Positions 20,627-30,556 are shown, counted from the first letter of the stretch. The stretch: 64,000 bases of DNA from a bacterium (GCA_016125155.1 WGMI01000003.1:62001-126000); one strand, 5' to 3'. The notes: generated by a model not told the origin, from the sequence alone. Made by a program: numbers and translations.

Positions 20627-21738
20627 GCCTAACCGCCTGTGTCTGGCTCTGGGCAGGCGACCGGCTGTACTTAATCAAAGGACTGAGGGCCACCTACCTC
20701 AGGGGGATCTCGAGTCCTGCCATCGACGACTATCCCCTTTGGGCGTTGCGCTCGGTGGCGGTGGGAACCCCTCAGCCACACTACCGTTCTACCCGTTTCG
20801 GTCAAACCGAACCATCTGCGGCGCTCATGGACACCTTGAGGGCCTATGGCACCACGGCCTTTTTGGTTTTTCGGGGCGACAGCCTTTTGTATGAATCGTA
20901 TTGGGATGGGTATGGTCCCGATTCGGCTTCCAATCCCTTTTCGGCTTCCAAGACCATCACGGTGCTCCTCGCTCAAAAGGCCATCGAACTCGGTCATTTT
21001 GCCTCATGGGACGAGAAGGTAGTCGATGTTCTCCCCGAACTCCAAGGAGCCTATGCCCCCCAGCTCGAATTGAAACACCTCGCCACCATGTGTGCGGGTC
21101 TCAATTGGGACGAAGACTACGAAAGCCCGTTTACCATGACCGCCCGAACCTACTACACCCATCGATTGGATCGGGATATGCTTCGGTACGTCTCGGTCTC
21201 GGAGCCCCCTGGTCAGCGCTACGAGTATCAAAGCGGGAGCACCCAATTGCTCGGGATGTGCATTGCCCGCGCCACGGGACAAACCCTGAGCGACTTCGCC
21301 TCCACCCACTTTTGGAAACCCATGGGGGCCTACGAACCCGCGCTCTGGCAATTGGATCGCGAGAACGGCACCGAAATCGCCTATTGTTGTTTTAATACCA
21401 ACGCTTCCGATCTGGCGCGCTTTGCGCTCTTGGCCCGCAATCGCGGTGTTTGGCGAGGACAGCGACTGCTCGATTCGGCATTTTTTGAGGTCGCCACCCG
21501 AGGGTTCCTCGCACCCCACTATGGATACTCGTATTGGATCGATGCGCCCGGTACCGATCGCGGGGTGTATTGCATGCGGGGCAAGAACGGACAATATGCC
21601 GCGGTCCTTCCCGCCCACGATCTGGTCTTTGTCCGCCTCGGCTGGTCACAAGCGCCCTCGGGCGATGCCCCCCACAGCCCGTTTTTTCTGTACGTCCGCG
21701 ATCAAGTCATTGAACACTGGGGAAATGGGGGCCGCTAG
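20566..21738 (+). CDS. serine hydrolase (class C beta-lactamase-like)
   Basis: SASKTITVLLAQKAIE (SxxK), YEYQSGSTQLLGMCIARATG. Confidence 0.85.
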   Translation: MPMLNARKILRFSLWTSLVLSLTACVWLWAGDRLYLIKGLRATYLRGISSPAIDDYPLWALRSVAVGTPQPHYRSTRFGQTEPSAALMDTLRAYGTTAFLVFRGDSLLYESYWDGYGPDSASNPFSASKTITVLLAQKAIELGHFASWDEKVVDVLPELQGAYAPQLELKHLATMCAGLNWDEDYESPFTMTARTYYTHRLDRDMLRYVSVSEPPGQRYEYQSGSTQLLGMCIARATGQTLSDFASTHFWKPMGAYEPALWQLDRENGTEIAYCCFNTNASDLARFALLARNRGVWRGQRLLDSAFFEVATRGFLAPHYGYSYWIDAPGTDRGVYCMRGKNGQYAAVLPAHDLVFVRLGWSQAPSGDAPHSPFFLYVRDQVIEHWGNGGR

Positions 21739-22453
21739 CATTCAATCGATCGACCTTGGCCAGGTGCTCTTTTTGGACATCGAGACCGTTCCCTGCCACC
21801 CCACTTTTGCCGACTTGGAACCCGAGTGGCAGCAATTGTGGGCGGAAAAGACCCGCTGGCAACGCAAAGACGAAATCTCTGCCGAAGACTACTATCCGCA
21901 GCGGGCTGGGGTTATGGCCGAATTCTCCAAGGTAGTGTGCATTTGTGCCGGCTATTTTGAACGCTCGGAAGGGACGCCGCGTTCGTTCCGCATCAAGGCG
22001 TATCGGGATGAGAACGAACGGGATTTGCTGGAAGCGTTTTGTATCGATGTAGAGCGCTTTTCCGACTGGAGGCTCTGTGCCCACAATGGCAAAGAGTTCG
22101 ACTTTCCGTTCCTGGCCCGCCGCATTTTGGTCCACCGCCTGCCCTTGCCCCGGGCTTTGGACGCCGCCGGACGCAAACCCTGGGAAATCCCGCACCTCGA
22201 CACTTTAGAGCTCTGGAAATTTGGCGACTTCAAGCATTACACCTCGCTCAAATTGCTCGCGCGTTTGTTCGGGCTCCCTTCTCCCAAGGGCGACATCGAC
22301 GGGAGTCAAGTGCAACAGGTGTATTACCAAGATAGAGATCTGGGCCGGATTGCCGATTATTGCGCCCAGGACGTATTGTGTCTGGCGCGGTTGTTTCAGG
22401 CTTTTCGAGGCGAAAAACCCCTGGAAGAAGACGAATGGACGCTGAGGTCTTGA
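21725..22453 (+). CDS. 3'-5' exonuclease (RNase H-fold, predicted PolB-like)
   Basis: LFLDIETVPC, LCAHNGKEFDFPFLARRIL, DYCAQDVLCLARL; start trimmed to MGAASIQ. Confidence 0.82.
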   Translation: MGAASIQSIDLGQVLFLDIETVPCHPTFADLEPEWQQLWAEKTRWQRKDEISAEDYYPQRAGVMAEFSKVVCICAGYFERSEGTPRSFRIKAYRDENERDLLEAFCIDVERFSDWRLCAHNGKEFDFPFLARRILVHRLPLPRALDAAGRKPWEIPHLDTLELWKFGDFKHYTSLKLLARLFGLPSPKGDIDGSQVQQVYYQDRDLGRIADYCAQDVLCLARLFQAFRGEKPLEEDEWTLRS

Positions 22454-24066
22454 GCCCTTTGCTTTCCGTACAAGGCCTGGTGATCGGATTTGGCCCCGGT
22501 CGCCCGGTCGCGCTCAAGGGCATCGACTTCGATATCCGACAGGGAGAGAGTTTTGCCCTCGTAGGCGAATCGGGATCGGGGAAATCCCTAACGGCCTTTG
22601 CCTGCATGGGATTATTGCCCAAAGGGAGCACCGACCGAAAAGGGCATTTGTGGTGGCAAACCGCCTCGGGACGGGTTGATTTGCTTCAACTGCCTGCTGC
22701 AGGGTTCCAGAAACTCCGCCAAACCGAGCTCGCCATGGTATTTCAAGAGCCCATGAGCGCCCTCAACCCGCTGATGCGCTGTGGGGACCAAATCGAAGAA
22801 GCCCTCCAAGCCGATCGGGTGACCCGACGCACGCGTTGTTTGGAGGTGTTGCTCGAAGTCCAACTGCGCGATGCGGAGCGCATTGCAGACTCCTTTCCGC
22901 ATCAACTCTCGGGCGGGCAACGGCAAAGGGTGATGATTGCCATGGCCCTGATCCGCAATCCGAAGTTGCTCATTTGCGACGAACCAACCACGGCCCTCGA
23001 CCCCGGCGTGCAGCAGGAAATTCTCGAACTGCTCCGGATGCTGCAGAAAAGCCGGGACATGTCGCTCTTGTTTATTTCGCACGACTTGGGTCTGGTCCGT
23101 CAACTGGCCGATCGGGTCGCGGTGATGCGCCAGGGACAGATCGTAGAAACCGGCGAGGTCGGGTCCGTACTCCGAGCCCCCCGAGAGGCCTATACCCAAG
23201 GGCTGATCCAATGCCGTCCCAAATTGGGAAACAGCCCCGAACGGCTCCCGACCGTTGAACACTTCGAAAGCGGAACCCGACCAGAAGTGCCCGTCGTCTC
23301 TCCAAACCGCCCCCAGGTTCCTGTGGCGCGCCTTCAATCCGTGGACTTTGGATACACTCCCAAGGCTCTGATTTTAAGCGGCATAAATCTCGAAATTCGC
23401 TCTGGAGAAATGTTCGGTCTCGTGGGCGAATCGGGGAGTGGAAAAACCACCCTCGGCAAACTGCTCTGCGGATTGTACCGCCCTTTGAGCGGACACGTCG
23501 AGATCGAAGGCCGCCTATGGGGTACGGGGACCTCGGCCGAACAAAAAAAACGCCGACGGAGTGTGCAATACGTCTTCCAAGACCCCTACAGCGCCCTCAA
23601 CCCCAAGATGCGGATCGGGCAGGCGCTTACCGAAGCCTTGATCTACCACGGTATGTGCACCGCTGCCAACGCCTGGAAGCGCGCTTCTGACTGGCTGCTC
23701 CAAACGGGATTGGAGCCCGACATGCTCTGGCGGTATCCCCACGAATTTTCGGGAGGCCAGCGACAGCGCATTGTCTTGGCCAGGGCACTGATGCTGGAAC
23801 CTACGGTGGTGGTATTTGACGAAAGCGTGGCCGCCCTCGATGTCTCGGTACAGGCGAAGGTGCTCAACCTGATCAAAGACCTACAGACGCAACTCGGTTT
23901 TGCCGGATTGTTTATTTCCCACGATTTGGCCGTGGTTGAATTTCTGTGCACAACCACCGCGGTCATCGAAAAAGGGGGCATCATCGAACAAGGCGAAACC
24001 AAAGCCCTGTTTTCCAATCCCCAAGAGCCGTATACCCGCCAATTAGTCCGCGCCGTTTCGGTCTGA
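22435..24066 (+). CDS. ABC transporter with two fused ATP-binding domains (oligopeptide/YejF-like)
   Basis: Two Walker A (GESGSGKS) and two signature motifs (LSGGQRQRV, FSGGQRQRI); start trimmed. Confidence 0.92.
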   Translation: MDAEVLSPLLSVQGLVIGFGPGRPVALKGIDFDIRQGESFALVGESGSGKSLTAFACMGLLPKGSTDRKGHLWWQTASGRVDLLQLPAAGFQKLRQTELAMVFQEPMSALNPLMRCGDQIEEALQADRVTRRTRCLEVLLEVQLRDAERIADSFPHQLSGGQRQRVMIAMALIRNPKLLICDEPTTALDPGVQQEILELLRMLQKSRDMSLLFISHDLGLVRQLADRVAVMRQGQIVETGEVGSVLRAPREAYTQGLIQCRPKLGNSPERLPTVEHFESGTRPEVPVVSPNRPQVPVARLQSVDFGYTPKALILSGINLEIRSGEMFGLVGESGSGKTTLGKLLCGLYRPLSGHVEIEGRLWGTGTSAEQKKRRRSVQYVFQDPYSALNPKMRIGQALTEALIYHGMCTAANAWKRASDWLLQTGLEPDMLWRYPHEFSGGQRQRIVLARALMLEPTVVVFDESVAALDVSVQAKVLNLIKDLQTQLGFAGLFISHDLAVVEFLCTTTAVIEKGGIIEQGETKALFSNPQEPYTRQLVRAVSV

Positions 24067-26289
24067 TTCGAGCCGGAAGTTGACCCCGACAAATACAATG
24101 CGGCCCATCACGGGTCCCCAGATGAGCGTGGCGTCAAAACCAGGCCCATAGGGGTCTTCTGGAGCCACAATCGGATCGCTTTGCAAAAAGTCGAAGAGGT
24201 TTTCGGCCCCTAGGTAGGTTTCCCACTGCTCGCCCCATTGCTTTTTGATCTGGGCATTGACCACGGCAAATCCGGGAGAAAAGGTGTTGAAATCCAAAGG
24301 ATTCGAGGTCACGGTGCGCTGGGGTCCCCTCCATTGGAGCGCGGCGTCGAACCCCCAGCGGCTCCGGGTTTCGTAAAACCACCCCATCAAGGCCCTATGT
24401 CTTGAAACAAAAGGGGTGTGCACCTGCCCTTCGGGCCGTTCAATCCAGGGTTCGGTATACTTATATGCCCATCGTACGTCCATACGCCGCCTGATTTGCC
24501 ACTCGAACTGAACCAGGGCCGAGAGGTTGCCTGCTCCCTGGAGGTTCCGCATATGCAGCGCATCCGACGCGACTTCCCGATCGGCCCACACCATCGCGTC
24601 GAACCAGGTGCCGAAGACATCGAAGGTAACCGTCGCCTTGCGGAAGTCGAGGGCAAAATCGCGCACCCAAGAACCCCCGATATTCCAGGCCGATTCGGCC
24701 TGAGAAGGGGCGGTTGGGTTCAAACTAGGGTCGTCCCAGCGCACCACCCGACTCGAAGCCAATAATTCGAATTGTTCGACCCAAGGCTGAGATGCCCTCC
24801 AGCCGCGCCCGGCGCTCAAACGGATCCAGGAGGAATCGGAAACGGCATAGCGTAGGTGGATTCTCGGGCTGAGCCTCGTACCCAAATAGTCGTGGTGGTC
24901 GGCGCGAATCCCGAGCAACAGCCCAAAGGCCTCGCTTGGATTCCACCCCCATTCTCCGAATACGCCCCAATCGGTTTCCGTACGCAAACCCGCATAGTCG
25001 ACCGAATCGAAACGGTGGCTCAAGTCCCAGCGATCGAGGACAACGGTTCCTCCCAGTCGCCAATCCATTTTGCGCCTCAGATCAGCCGATTCGTAGATCA
25101 GGTTGGCATAATAGGATCCTTGTTCCGCATCGACCCGATTGTGTCCGGCAAAGGCCCATTGTTGGGTTTGGGTTCCGTTGAGCATGATACCGATACTCCG
25201 CTCCGTGCGGGCTGATTCGGGAAAGAGATAGCCCAGTTTGCCCGAAAATCCCACGAGCTGTTGTTTTCGCTCCAACCCCCACCGGTCCTGAGTCCCCGCC
25301 GATTCATCGAAATCAAAGTCGCTCTGACCCCCGCGCTGCACGTCTTGGAGGGCGCGAACAAACAGTTTCGCCTCCCAAGACCCATTGCTGTAGTTCCATC
25401 GATTGAGCATGTGGACCAGATGTCCCGAACCTTGGTCGGCAAAACGGTCTCCGTTGCGATCGACGGCCGTAGGGTTGTTCGAAGCGTGAACCAAAAAGCC
25501 TGTTTTCCAATTGTCGTCGACAGGAACAAAGGTCGCGGCATTGAACTCGGTACGTCCGGTGTGGTTGACGTACAGATTGAACCGGCTGCCTTCGGCCGTT
25601 TCGGGGTCGAGGAGTTCGATGTTCAATTGACCTGTGGTGCTTTCGTGTCCATACACCACGCTGCCCGCCCCTTTGGACAACTGCATGCTCGATACCCAAA
25701 CACCGGGAATTTGAGCAAAACCCCGCTTGAGCGACAAGCCGCGAAACAGCGGGAGCAAATCGAGTTGGGTCTGCATAAAGCGACCCGATAAACCCAGGAG
25801 CTCCAATTCTCGGGTGCCGGTAACCGCATCCGTAATAGAGACGTCGATGGAGGGGTTGTTTTCAAAGCTCTCGCTCAAGTTGCAGCACGCGGCCCTGCGA
25901 AGCTCTCTGGCGTTGATCTGTTGCCGAAAATCCAGCGCTTTCGCATCGATGCGCACGGCATCGGTAGCTTCGACAATTTCGACAGCCTGCAATTCTAAAG
26001 AGGCCTGCAAGCGCAAGGCGATTTCTCGCTCCCCGCGGTGGGTAACCTCTTCCGAGCGAGAGCCCGCGAACAGCGCCTTGACTCGGTCGCCGGGCTCGGC
26101 CGTGGTCCACACAAACACCCCGCTAGCATCGGTCGCTCCAACGGCCGTATCGTTGACCACCACCATGGCCTGGGGCACCGGTCCATCGTCCTCGCTCCCC
26201 TCATAGACCTTTACCCGAACGGGCTGAGCCTGGGCGATGGCGGAGGTACAAATCAAGGCGAAAATCCCCCTGGTCCTAATGGTGCCCAT
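24043..26289 (-). CDS. TonB-dependent receptor with N-terminal carboxypeptidase-like domain
   Basis: Signal peptide, CarbopepD_reg-like repeat, plug and beta-strand-rich barrel; overlaps the HMA gene. Confidence 0.9.
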   Translation of the reverse strand: MGTIRTRGIFALICTSAIAQAQPVRVKVYEGSEDDGPVPQAMVVVNDTAVGATDASGVFVWTTAEPGDRVKALFAGSRSEEVTHRGEREIALRLQASLELQAVEIVEATDAVRIDAKALDFRQQINARELRRAACCNLSESFENNPSIDVSITDAVTGTRELELLGLSGRFMQTQLDLLPLFRGLSLKRGFAQIPGVWVSSMQLSKGAGSVVYGHESTTGQLNIELLDPETAEGSRFNLYVNHTGRTEFNAATFVPVDDNWKTGFLVHASNNPTAVDRNGDRFADQGSGHLVHMLNRWNYSNGSWEAKLFVRALQDVQRGGQSDFDFDESAGTQDRWGLERKQQLVGFSGKLGYLFPESARTERSIGIMLNGTQTQQWAFAGHNRVDAEQGSYYANLIYESADLRRKMDWRLGGTVVLDRWDLSHRFDSVDYAGLRTETDWGVFGEWGWNPSEAFGLLLGIRADHHDYLGTRLSPRIHLRYAVSDSSWIRLSAGRGWRASQPWVEQFELLASSRVVRWDDPSLNPTAPSQAESAWNIGGSWVRDFALDFRKATVTFDVFGTWFDAMVWADREVASDALHMRNLQGAGNLSALVQFEWQIRRRMDVRWAYKYTEPWIERPEGQVHTPFVSRHRALMGWFYETRSRWGFDAALQWRGPQRTVTSNPLDFNTFSPGFAVVNAQIKKQWGEQWETYLGAENLFDFLQSDPIVAPEDPYGPGFDATLIWGPVMGRIVFVGVNFRLESDRNGAD

Positions 26290-26665
26290 GCCCGTCGTGG
26301 CTGCCATGCCCATCGTGCTCGGGCTCTTCGCGATACTTGCAACAGCCATGGACTTTGGCGTACGCTTCGTCGGAGGCTTTGCCGCAATCGGTGTCGTGAC
26401 CAGCGTTCTGAACGAGCCGGTGCATTTCGGCAATTTCGATTTTCTTGGGGTTATAGACCACAAACACCTTGTGGGTTTCTTCGCTCCATTCCGCCCGGAT
26501 CACCCCTTTGACGTCAAGGGCGGTCTCGATGCGCTCTTTGCACATTCCGCACACTCCTTGAACCGTAAACTGGGTTTCAGCACGGTTTTGGCCCAAAGCG
26601 GGCAGGGTACACAGCACAAACAACAGGACGCCCATAGCAAGGCGCAATTTTTCAACAACACGCAT
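26276..26665 (-). CDS. secreted heavy-metal-associated (HMA) domain protein with His-rich tail
   Basis: TQFTVQGVCGMCKERIETALDVKGVIRAEW (CxxC HMA motif), C-terminal HDGHGSHDGHGHH. Confidence 0.88.
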   Translation of the reverse strand: MRVVEKLRLAMGVLLFVLCTLPALGQNRAETQFTVQGVCGMCKERIETALDVKGVIRAEWSEETHKVFVVYNPKKIEIAEMHRLVQNAGHDTDCGKASDEAYAKVHGCCKYREEPEHDGHGSHDGHGHH

Positions 26666-26738
26666 TTTGGATGATATTAAGGGTTTTTTAACATAACGAC
26701 GAAAAGAGACCGGGGTTGTACGCAACCCCTGCACTCGT

Positions 26739-27245
26739 TCAAATCGTCCAGCGCTGCAATCGCGCCAGTCGGCGCAAGGTGCCGCCCGAAACCCTGGGGC
26801 TTTTTTGCCCCACTGCTGGGGTGGGGGCGACCCAAACCGGGTCCTTCTTGGAATCCGTCCCCTCGAGAACAGCAGGCTGCTGGCCCGTCGGGCTTTCTGA
26901 AGGCCGATCAGGGGTCCATGGAGCATCCGAACCACAGCATTGATGCCCACAACCGTGAGGCTCGCCTTCTGCGATGGGGCAACCGCAACAAGCCTCTTCG
27001 ACCCCCAAACCCTTTCCCGAAAATTCGGAAACTCCGCGGGCATGCTCCGCATGGGTAGTCTGGTTTTCAAGGGTTGCCTTTTTGGCTCCATGTTCTGCCG
27101 AAGTACCACAACACCCTGACTCTGCCACCCCTTTTTGCGCACAGCACAGTGCCTTTGCGTGGGTGCCGCAGGCTTCTGCTGCGCCCGCCCATAGCGCCCC
27201 GAACAGGGTGAGCCACAACAACGCGATATACCTGTGCCGTTTCAT
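26739..27245 (-). CDS. secreted Cys/His-rich hypothetical protein, putative metal binding
   Basis: Signal peptide then ACGTHAKALCCAQKG..SGCCGTSAEH..EEACCGCPIAEGEPHGCGHQCCGS; head of the HMA/TonB operon. Confidence 0.7.
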   Translation of the reverse strand: MKRHRYIALLWLTLFGALWAGAAEACGTHAKALCCAQKGVAESGCCGTSAEHGAKKATLENQTTHAEHARGVSEFSGKGLGVEEACCGCPIAEGEPHGCGHQCCGSDAPWTPDRPSESPTGQQPAVLEGTDSKKDPVWVAPTPAVGQKSPRVSGGTLRRLARLQRWTI

Positions 27246-27255
27246 GAGAAGACAA

Positions 27256-27279
27256 AGTACGGACGTTTTTCAACGTACT
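27256..27279. other. Inverted repeat AGTACG-N12-CGTACT in divergent promoter region
   Basis: 6-nt perfect arms between the Cys-rich gene and the SCO gene. Confidence 0.4.
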
Positions 27280-27345
27280 CAACAAGGGTCCAACTACTCC
27301 CGATCCGAACCCCACAGTGCTTCGGGGTGTTGTGTAGTTTTGAAG

Positions 27346-28023
27346 ATGCGTTCGCTGCTCATTCGCGCCTTGGTGGTTTTGACCGTGTTTGGTGGGGCCT
27401 TGGGCTTTGCCCTGTGGAAGCTCACCCCACAACCACCGCTGCCCGTGTACAATCCCAGTCAGGTCAACGAAGAATTGGTTTCGGCCGAGTTGCGCTCCAT
27501 TGGGCGAAACCATCGGATCGGACCCTATGCTTTAACCGACCAATATGGCCGTCCGTTTGGCCCGCAAACACTGGGTCGGCGCATTGCCGTGGTCGATTTT
27601 TTCTTTGCCACCTGCCCTTCCATCTGCAAGGAAATGGCCCGGGAGATGAGGCGATTGCAAGCCCATTTTGCCGACGATCCGCGAATTGCCCTGCTTTCGC
27701 ACACCGTGATGCCGGAAGTCGACAGTGTTTCGGTATTGTACGCCTATTCCGAACAACAAGAGGCCGTGCGGGATCGATGGTATTTTCTCACCGCCACTCG
27801 GTCAGAAATCTACGCATTGGCACGCTCGTCCTACCTCGTGGCCAAAGAGCCCGTGGAAGGCAGCGAAGACCACAGCCTGATCCACACCGAGCGTTTCGTT
27901 CTCGTGGATCCCGATCGCCGTATTCGGGGTTATTACGACGGTACCTCCGCAGCCTCGGTCGATCAGCTCATAACAGACATCGGTCGGTTGTTGGACGAAT
28001 ACCCCGATTTACCCAAGCCATGA
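27346..28023 (+). CDS. SCO family protein (SCO1/SenC, copper chaperone-like)
   Basis: N-terminal TM; VVDFFFATCPSICKEMAREM (CxxxC) and later HTERFVLVD. Confidence 0.9.
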   Translation: MRSLLIRALVVLTVFGGALGFALWKLTPQPPLPVYNPSQVNEELVSAELRSIGRNHRIGPYALTDQYGRPFGPQTLGRRIAVVDFFFATCPSICKEMAREMRRLQAHFADDPRIALLSHTVMPEVDSVSVLYAYSEQQEAVRDRWYFLTATRSEIYALARSSYLVAKEPVEGSEDHSLIHTERFVLVDPDRRIRGYYDGTSAASVDQLITDIGRLLDEYPDLPKP

Positions 28024-28808
28024 AGGCGCTCCGACTGGCCTTGGTGCAAGACTGTCCCCTTTGGGAGCAGCCCGAGGCCAATCTGGCCCGGTTGGAAACC
28101 CGAATTCGGGGGATTCGCCATGCCGACCTGATCGTTTTGCCCGAGCTGTTCAGCACAGGGTTCAGCATGCATCCGGAGCGCTTTGGGGCCGTCAACGAGA
28201 CCCTAGGACTAACTTGGATGCAACGGATGTCGCTCAAAACCGGCGCTGCGCTGTGCGGCAGTCTGGCGGTTCCCGACGCTGAGGGGGGCTGGAGAAACCG
28301 TTTGTATTTCGTTGAAGGGGGCTCTGTTACGGCCTATTACGACAAACGGCACAGCTTTGGATTGGCGGGCGAACAGCGCGTCTATCGCAGTGGGAATCGG
28401 TACGTACAAGTGCGTTGGCGATCGTGGAACATTGCGCTATTCGTGTGTTATGATTTGCGCTTTCCCGCCTGGTGCCGACAAACCGATGTTGCGGGGACTC
28501 CGGCAGATATGATGGTCTTTGTCGCAAACTGGCCTCAAAAGCGCATCGAGGCTTGGACGGCTTTGCTGCGGGCCAGGGCCATCGAAAATCAGTGCTTTGT
28601 GGCGGGGGTAAACCGGGTTGGACCCGACGGGAACGACGTGGCCCACAACGGACAATCGGCCTTGGTAGACTACGCGGGGCGAACCGTTGTTTCGCTGTCG
28701 GAATCAGAAGGGGTGTTGCGTGCCGCTCTGTCCCTCGAACCCCTGCGCGCGTTTCGAGGGGCCTTGCCTTTTCTCGAAGACCGAGACCGCTTTACTTTTT
28801 CGACTTAG
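28020..28808 (+). CDS. nitrilase/omega-amidase family hydrolase
   Basis: LIVLPELFSTGFSM, YDKRHSFGLAGE, IALFVCYDLRFPAWCR: Glu-Lys-Cys triad context. Confidence 0.92.
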   Translation: MKALRLALVQDCPLWEQPEANLARLETRIRGIRHADLIVLPELFSTGFSMHPERFGAVNETLGLTWMQRMSLKTGAALCGSLAVPDAEGGWRNRLYFVEGGSVTAYYDKRHSFGLAGEQRVYRSGNRYVQVRWRSWNIALFVCYDLRFPAWCRQTDVAGTPADMMVFVANWPQKRIEAWTALLRARAIENQCFVAGVNRVGPDGNDVAHNGQSALVDYAGRTVVSLSESEGVLRAALSLEPLRAFRGALPFLEDRDRFTFST

Positions 28809-30522
28809 GCGAGGCAGGGAGCAAGGTCCCCCACTGGGGTTTCCACTCCAACTCTACTTCCCAATTGGCCTTGAGCTCAATGGCTTCCGGATTCCATACC
28901 AGGCGCTCGGGTTGCCGACGGCTCGGCCAATCGACCGGATCCCAACGCCCATTCTGATTGCGGTCTTCGATAAAGCGCATCCGGTAAGTTCCGGGGGCAA
29001 TCCACCCCAAAACCAAGGTCGTATCTCCCGATACGGCCGTCGAGTACACCGGGTTGCCATCGGATTTGGTGAGTTCGAGAATCCCCGGCGCCGTCGCATC
29101 GGGGACGCGGAATTTTATTTTCAGTTCGGCGCGCTCCGAGATCGAGGGAACCATCACAGCAAACTCGAGGCTGTCGGAGGGTTCGCCCCGGGCATTTTTC
29201 AGAGCCCCGGGCCACAACCTCCACCGGTGGCTGCCCGATTCTTTGCGCGGTATTTCGAGGATGTACCGCAATGGCGATATCGGCATCCATGTTGGCGTCC
29301 ACTCGAGGCTATCGCCCGTAGGGGATGTCCACAGGGTTGTGGCTTGGGTATCTGGCCAAAACGGCCCATTGGACTCCAGGATGATGCGCACGACCGGGCC
29401 AAAGGAATCCACCGGATGCACGGTGTACTTCGGGGTCAAGGTCTTGTTTGCGCGGGGCACAAACTGCACAGTATCCGCAGCCACTCCCTGGGCCGAAACG
29501 ACAAATCGGATGGAATCCACACCCTCCGTCTCGTGAAAGAACCGCAGTGTATCGAGGGTTCCCACCGTATCTGTGGTCCAAAAAAACGGGCTGGACGCAG
29601 GCCAAAACTCCACATCGGCAATGCGCACTTTTTGGACAGGAACGGTGATCGGAAGGTCCAAACGCCCCTTAAACCGCTGTCGTCCTGGACGAAAAGAGGG
29701 CTTGGGGTGGGCGATGCTCATGGCCAACTGCACGTACGGAATGCTGTCTTCGGCTTCGAGTTGTACCACCTCGTCGACAAAGCCAAAAGACTCTTTTAAA
29801 GGGTCGTATTTGAAGTCAGAATTGGCATCGACCCAAGCCACAACTCGATACGTCCCAGCCGACAGAAAATCGAGGACAAAAGCCCCCTTTTCGTTGCTCA
29901 GTGCATAGGAATCGGGCAACCGATTGTACACGGCCGAGTCCGTCCAACTGCTGTCGTTTCGGTACACCATGGCACGGACGCCCGCCAAAGGCTTCTGTTC
30001 GAGCACGTCGATGGCTGCCCCCGGAATTTCGAGCGAATCGATGGCTGGCCCCGTGGAGAAAACATAGCGCAACCCCCGGTTGGCATTGCCCGCGGTAAAA
30101 TCCACCACGGCATCGCCAAAGGACAAGGCGTAGGTGGTGTTTTCTTTCAGATCGGCGGGAAGCTCCACCTTCAAACGCTTTCCCCGGACCTCAGCTTTGG
30201 GTTTCTCGCGGGTGGGGGGCGACATAAAGATCTGCTGGGCCGGATTCTTCAGCGCGATATACTCGTCGAAGACCAGTTCGATTTCTGATGCAACGAACGC
30301 TGTTTGAAAGGGTTCCGGCCAAACCGAAACGACAGTAGGCGCCAAAGTGTCTTCGGGCCCGCCTTCCGGACTGCCTACAGAAGCGCAACCCGGCCCCATC
30401 ATCAACAGCGCAATACCCATCAAAAAAATCCCCACTCGGGCGAAAAATCCCGCACCAAACAGTGTTAAAACGATGGTCGCATTTCGAGTGTCGGCGAATT
30501 TTTGAGCGGAATCCACTATCAT
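28792..30522 (-). CDS. Ig-like domain lipoprotein (Big_5-like)
   Basis: Lipobox GPGCAS, GPEDTLAPTVVSVWPEPFQTAFVASEIELVFDEYI; start trimmed to MIVDSAQK. Confidence 0.82.
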   Translation of the reverse strand: MIVDSAQKFADTRNATIVLTLFGAGFFARVGIFLMGIALLMMGPGCASVGSPEGGPEDTLAPTVVSVWPEPFQTAFVASEIELVFDEYIALKNPAQQIFMSPPTREKPKAEVRGKRLKVELPADLKENTTYALSFGDAVVDFTAGNANRGLRYVFSTGPAIDSLEIPGAAIDVLEQKPLAGVRAMVYRNDSSWTDSAVYNRLPDSYALSNEKGAFVLDFLSAGTYRVVAWVDANSDFKYDPLKESFGFVDEVVQLEAEDSIPYVQLAMSIAHPKPSFRPGRQRFKGRLDLPITVPVQKVRIADVEFWPASSPFFWTTDTVGTLDTLRFFHETEGVDSIRFVVSAQGVAADTVQFVPRANKTLTPKYTVHPVDSFGPVVRIILESNGPFWPDTQATTLWTSPTGDSLEWTPTWMPISPLRYILEIPRKESGSHRWRLWPGALKNARGEPSDSLEFAVMVPSISERAELKIKFRVPDATAPGILELTKSDGNPVYSTAVSGDTTLVLGWIAPGTYRMRFIEDRNQNGRWDPVDWPSRRQPERLVWNPEAIELKANWEVELEWKPQWGTLLPASPKSKK

Positions 30523-30556
30523 TGTTCTTAAATCTGTACAAAACTCGAAAAAACGC

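Noticed and set aside
22951-22967. 15-nt match (ATCCGCAATCCGAAG) to the reverse complement of the hairpin-repeat core inside the ABC ATPase gene
   Set aside because: Encodes the conserved I-R-N-P-K of LIRNPKLLICDEPT and lacks the flanking paired arms; most likely coincidental codon choice.
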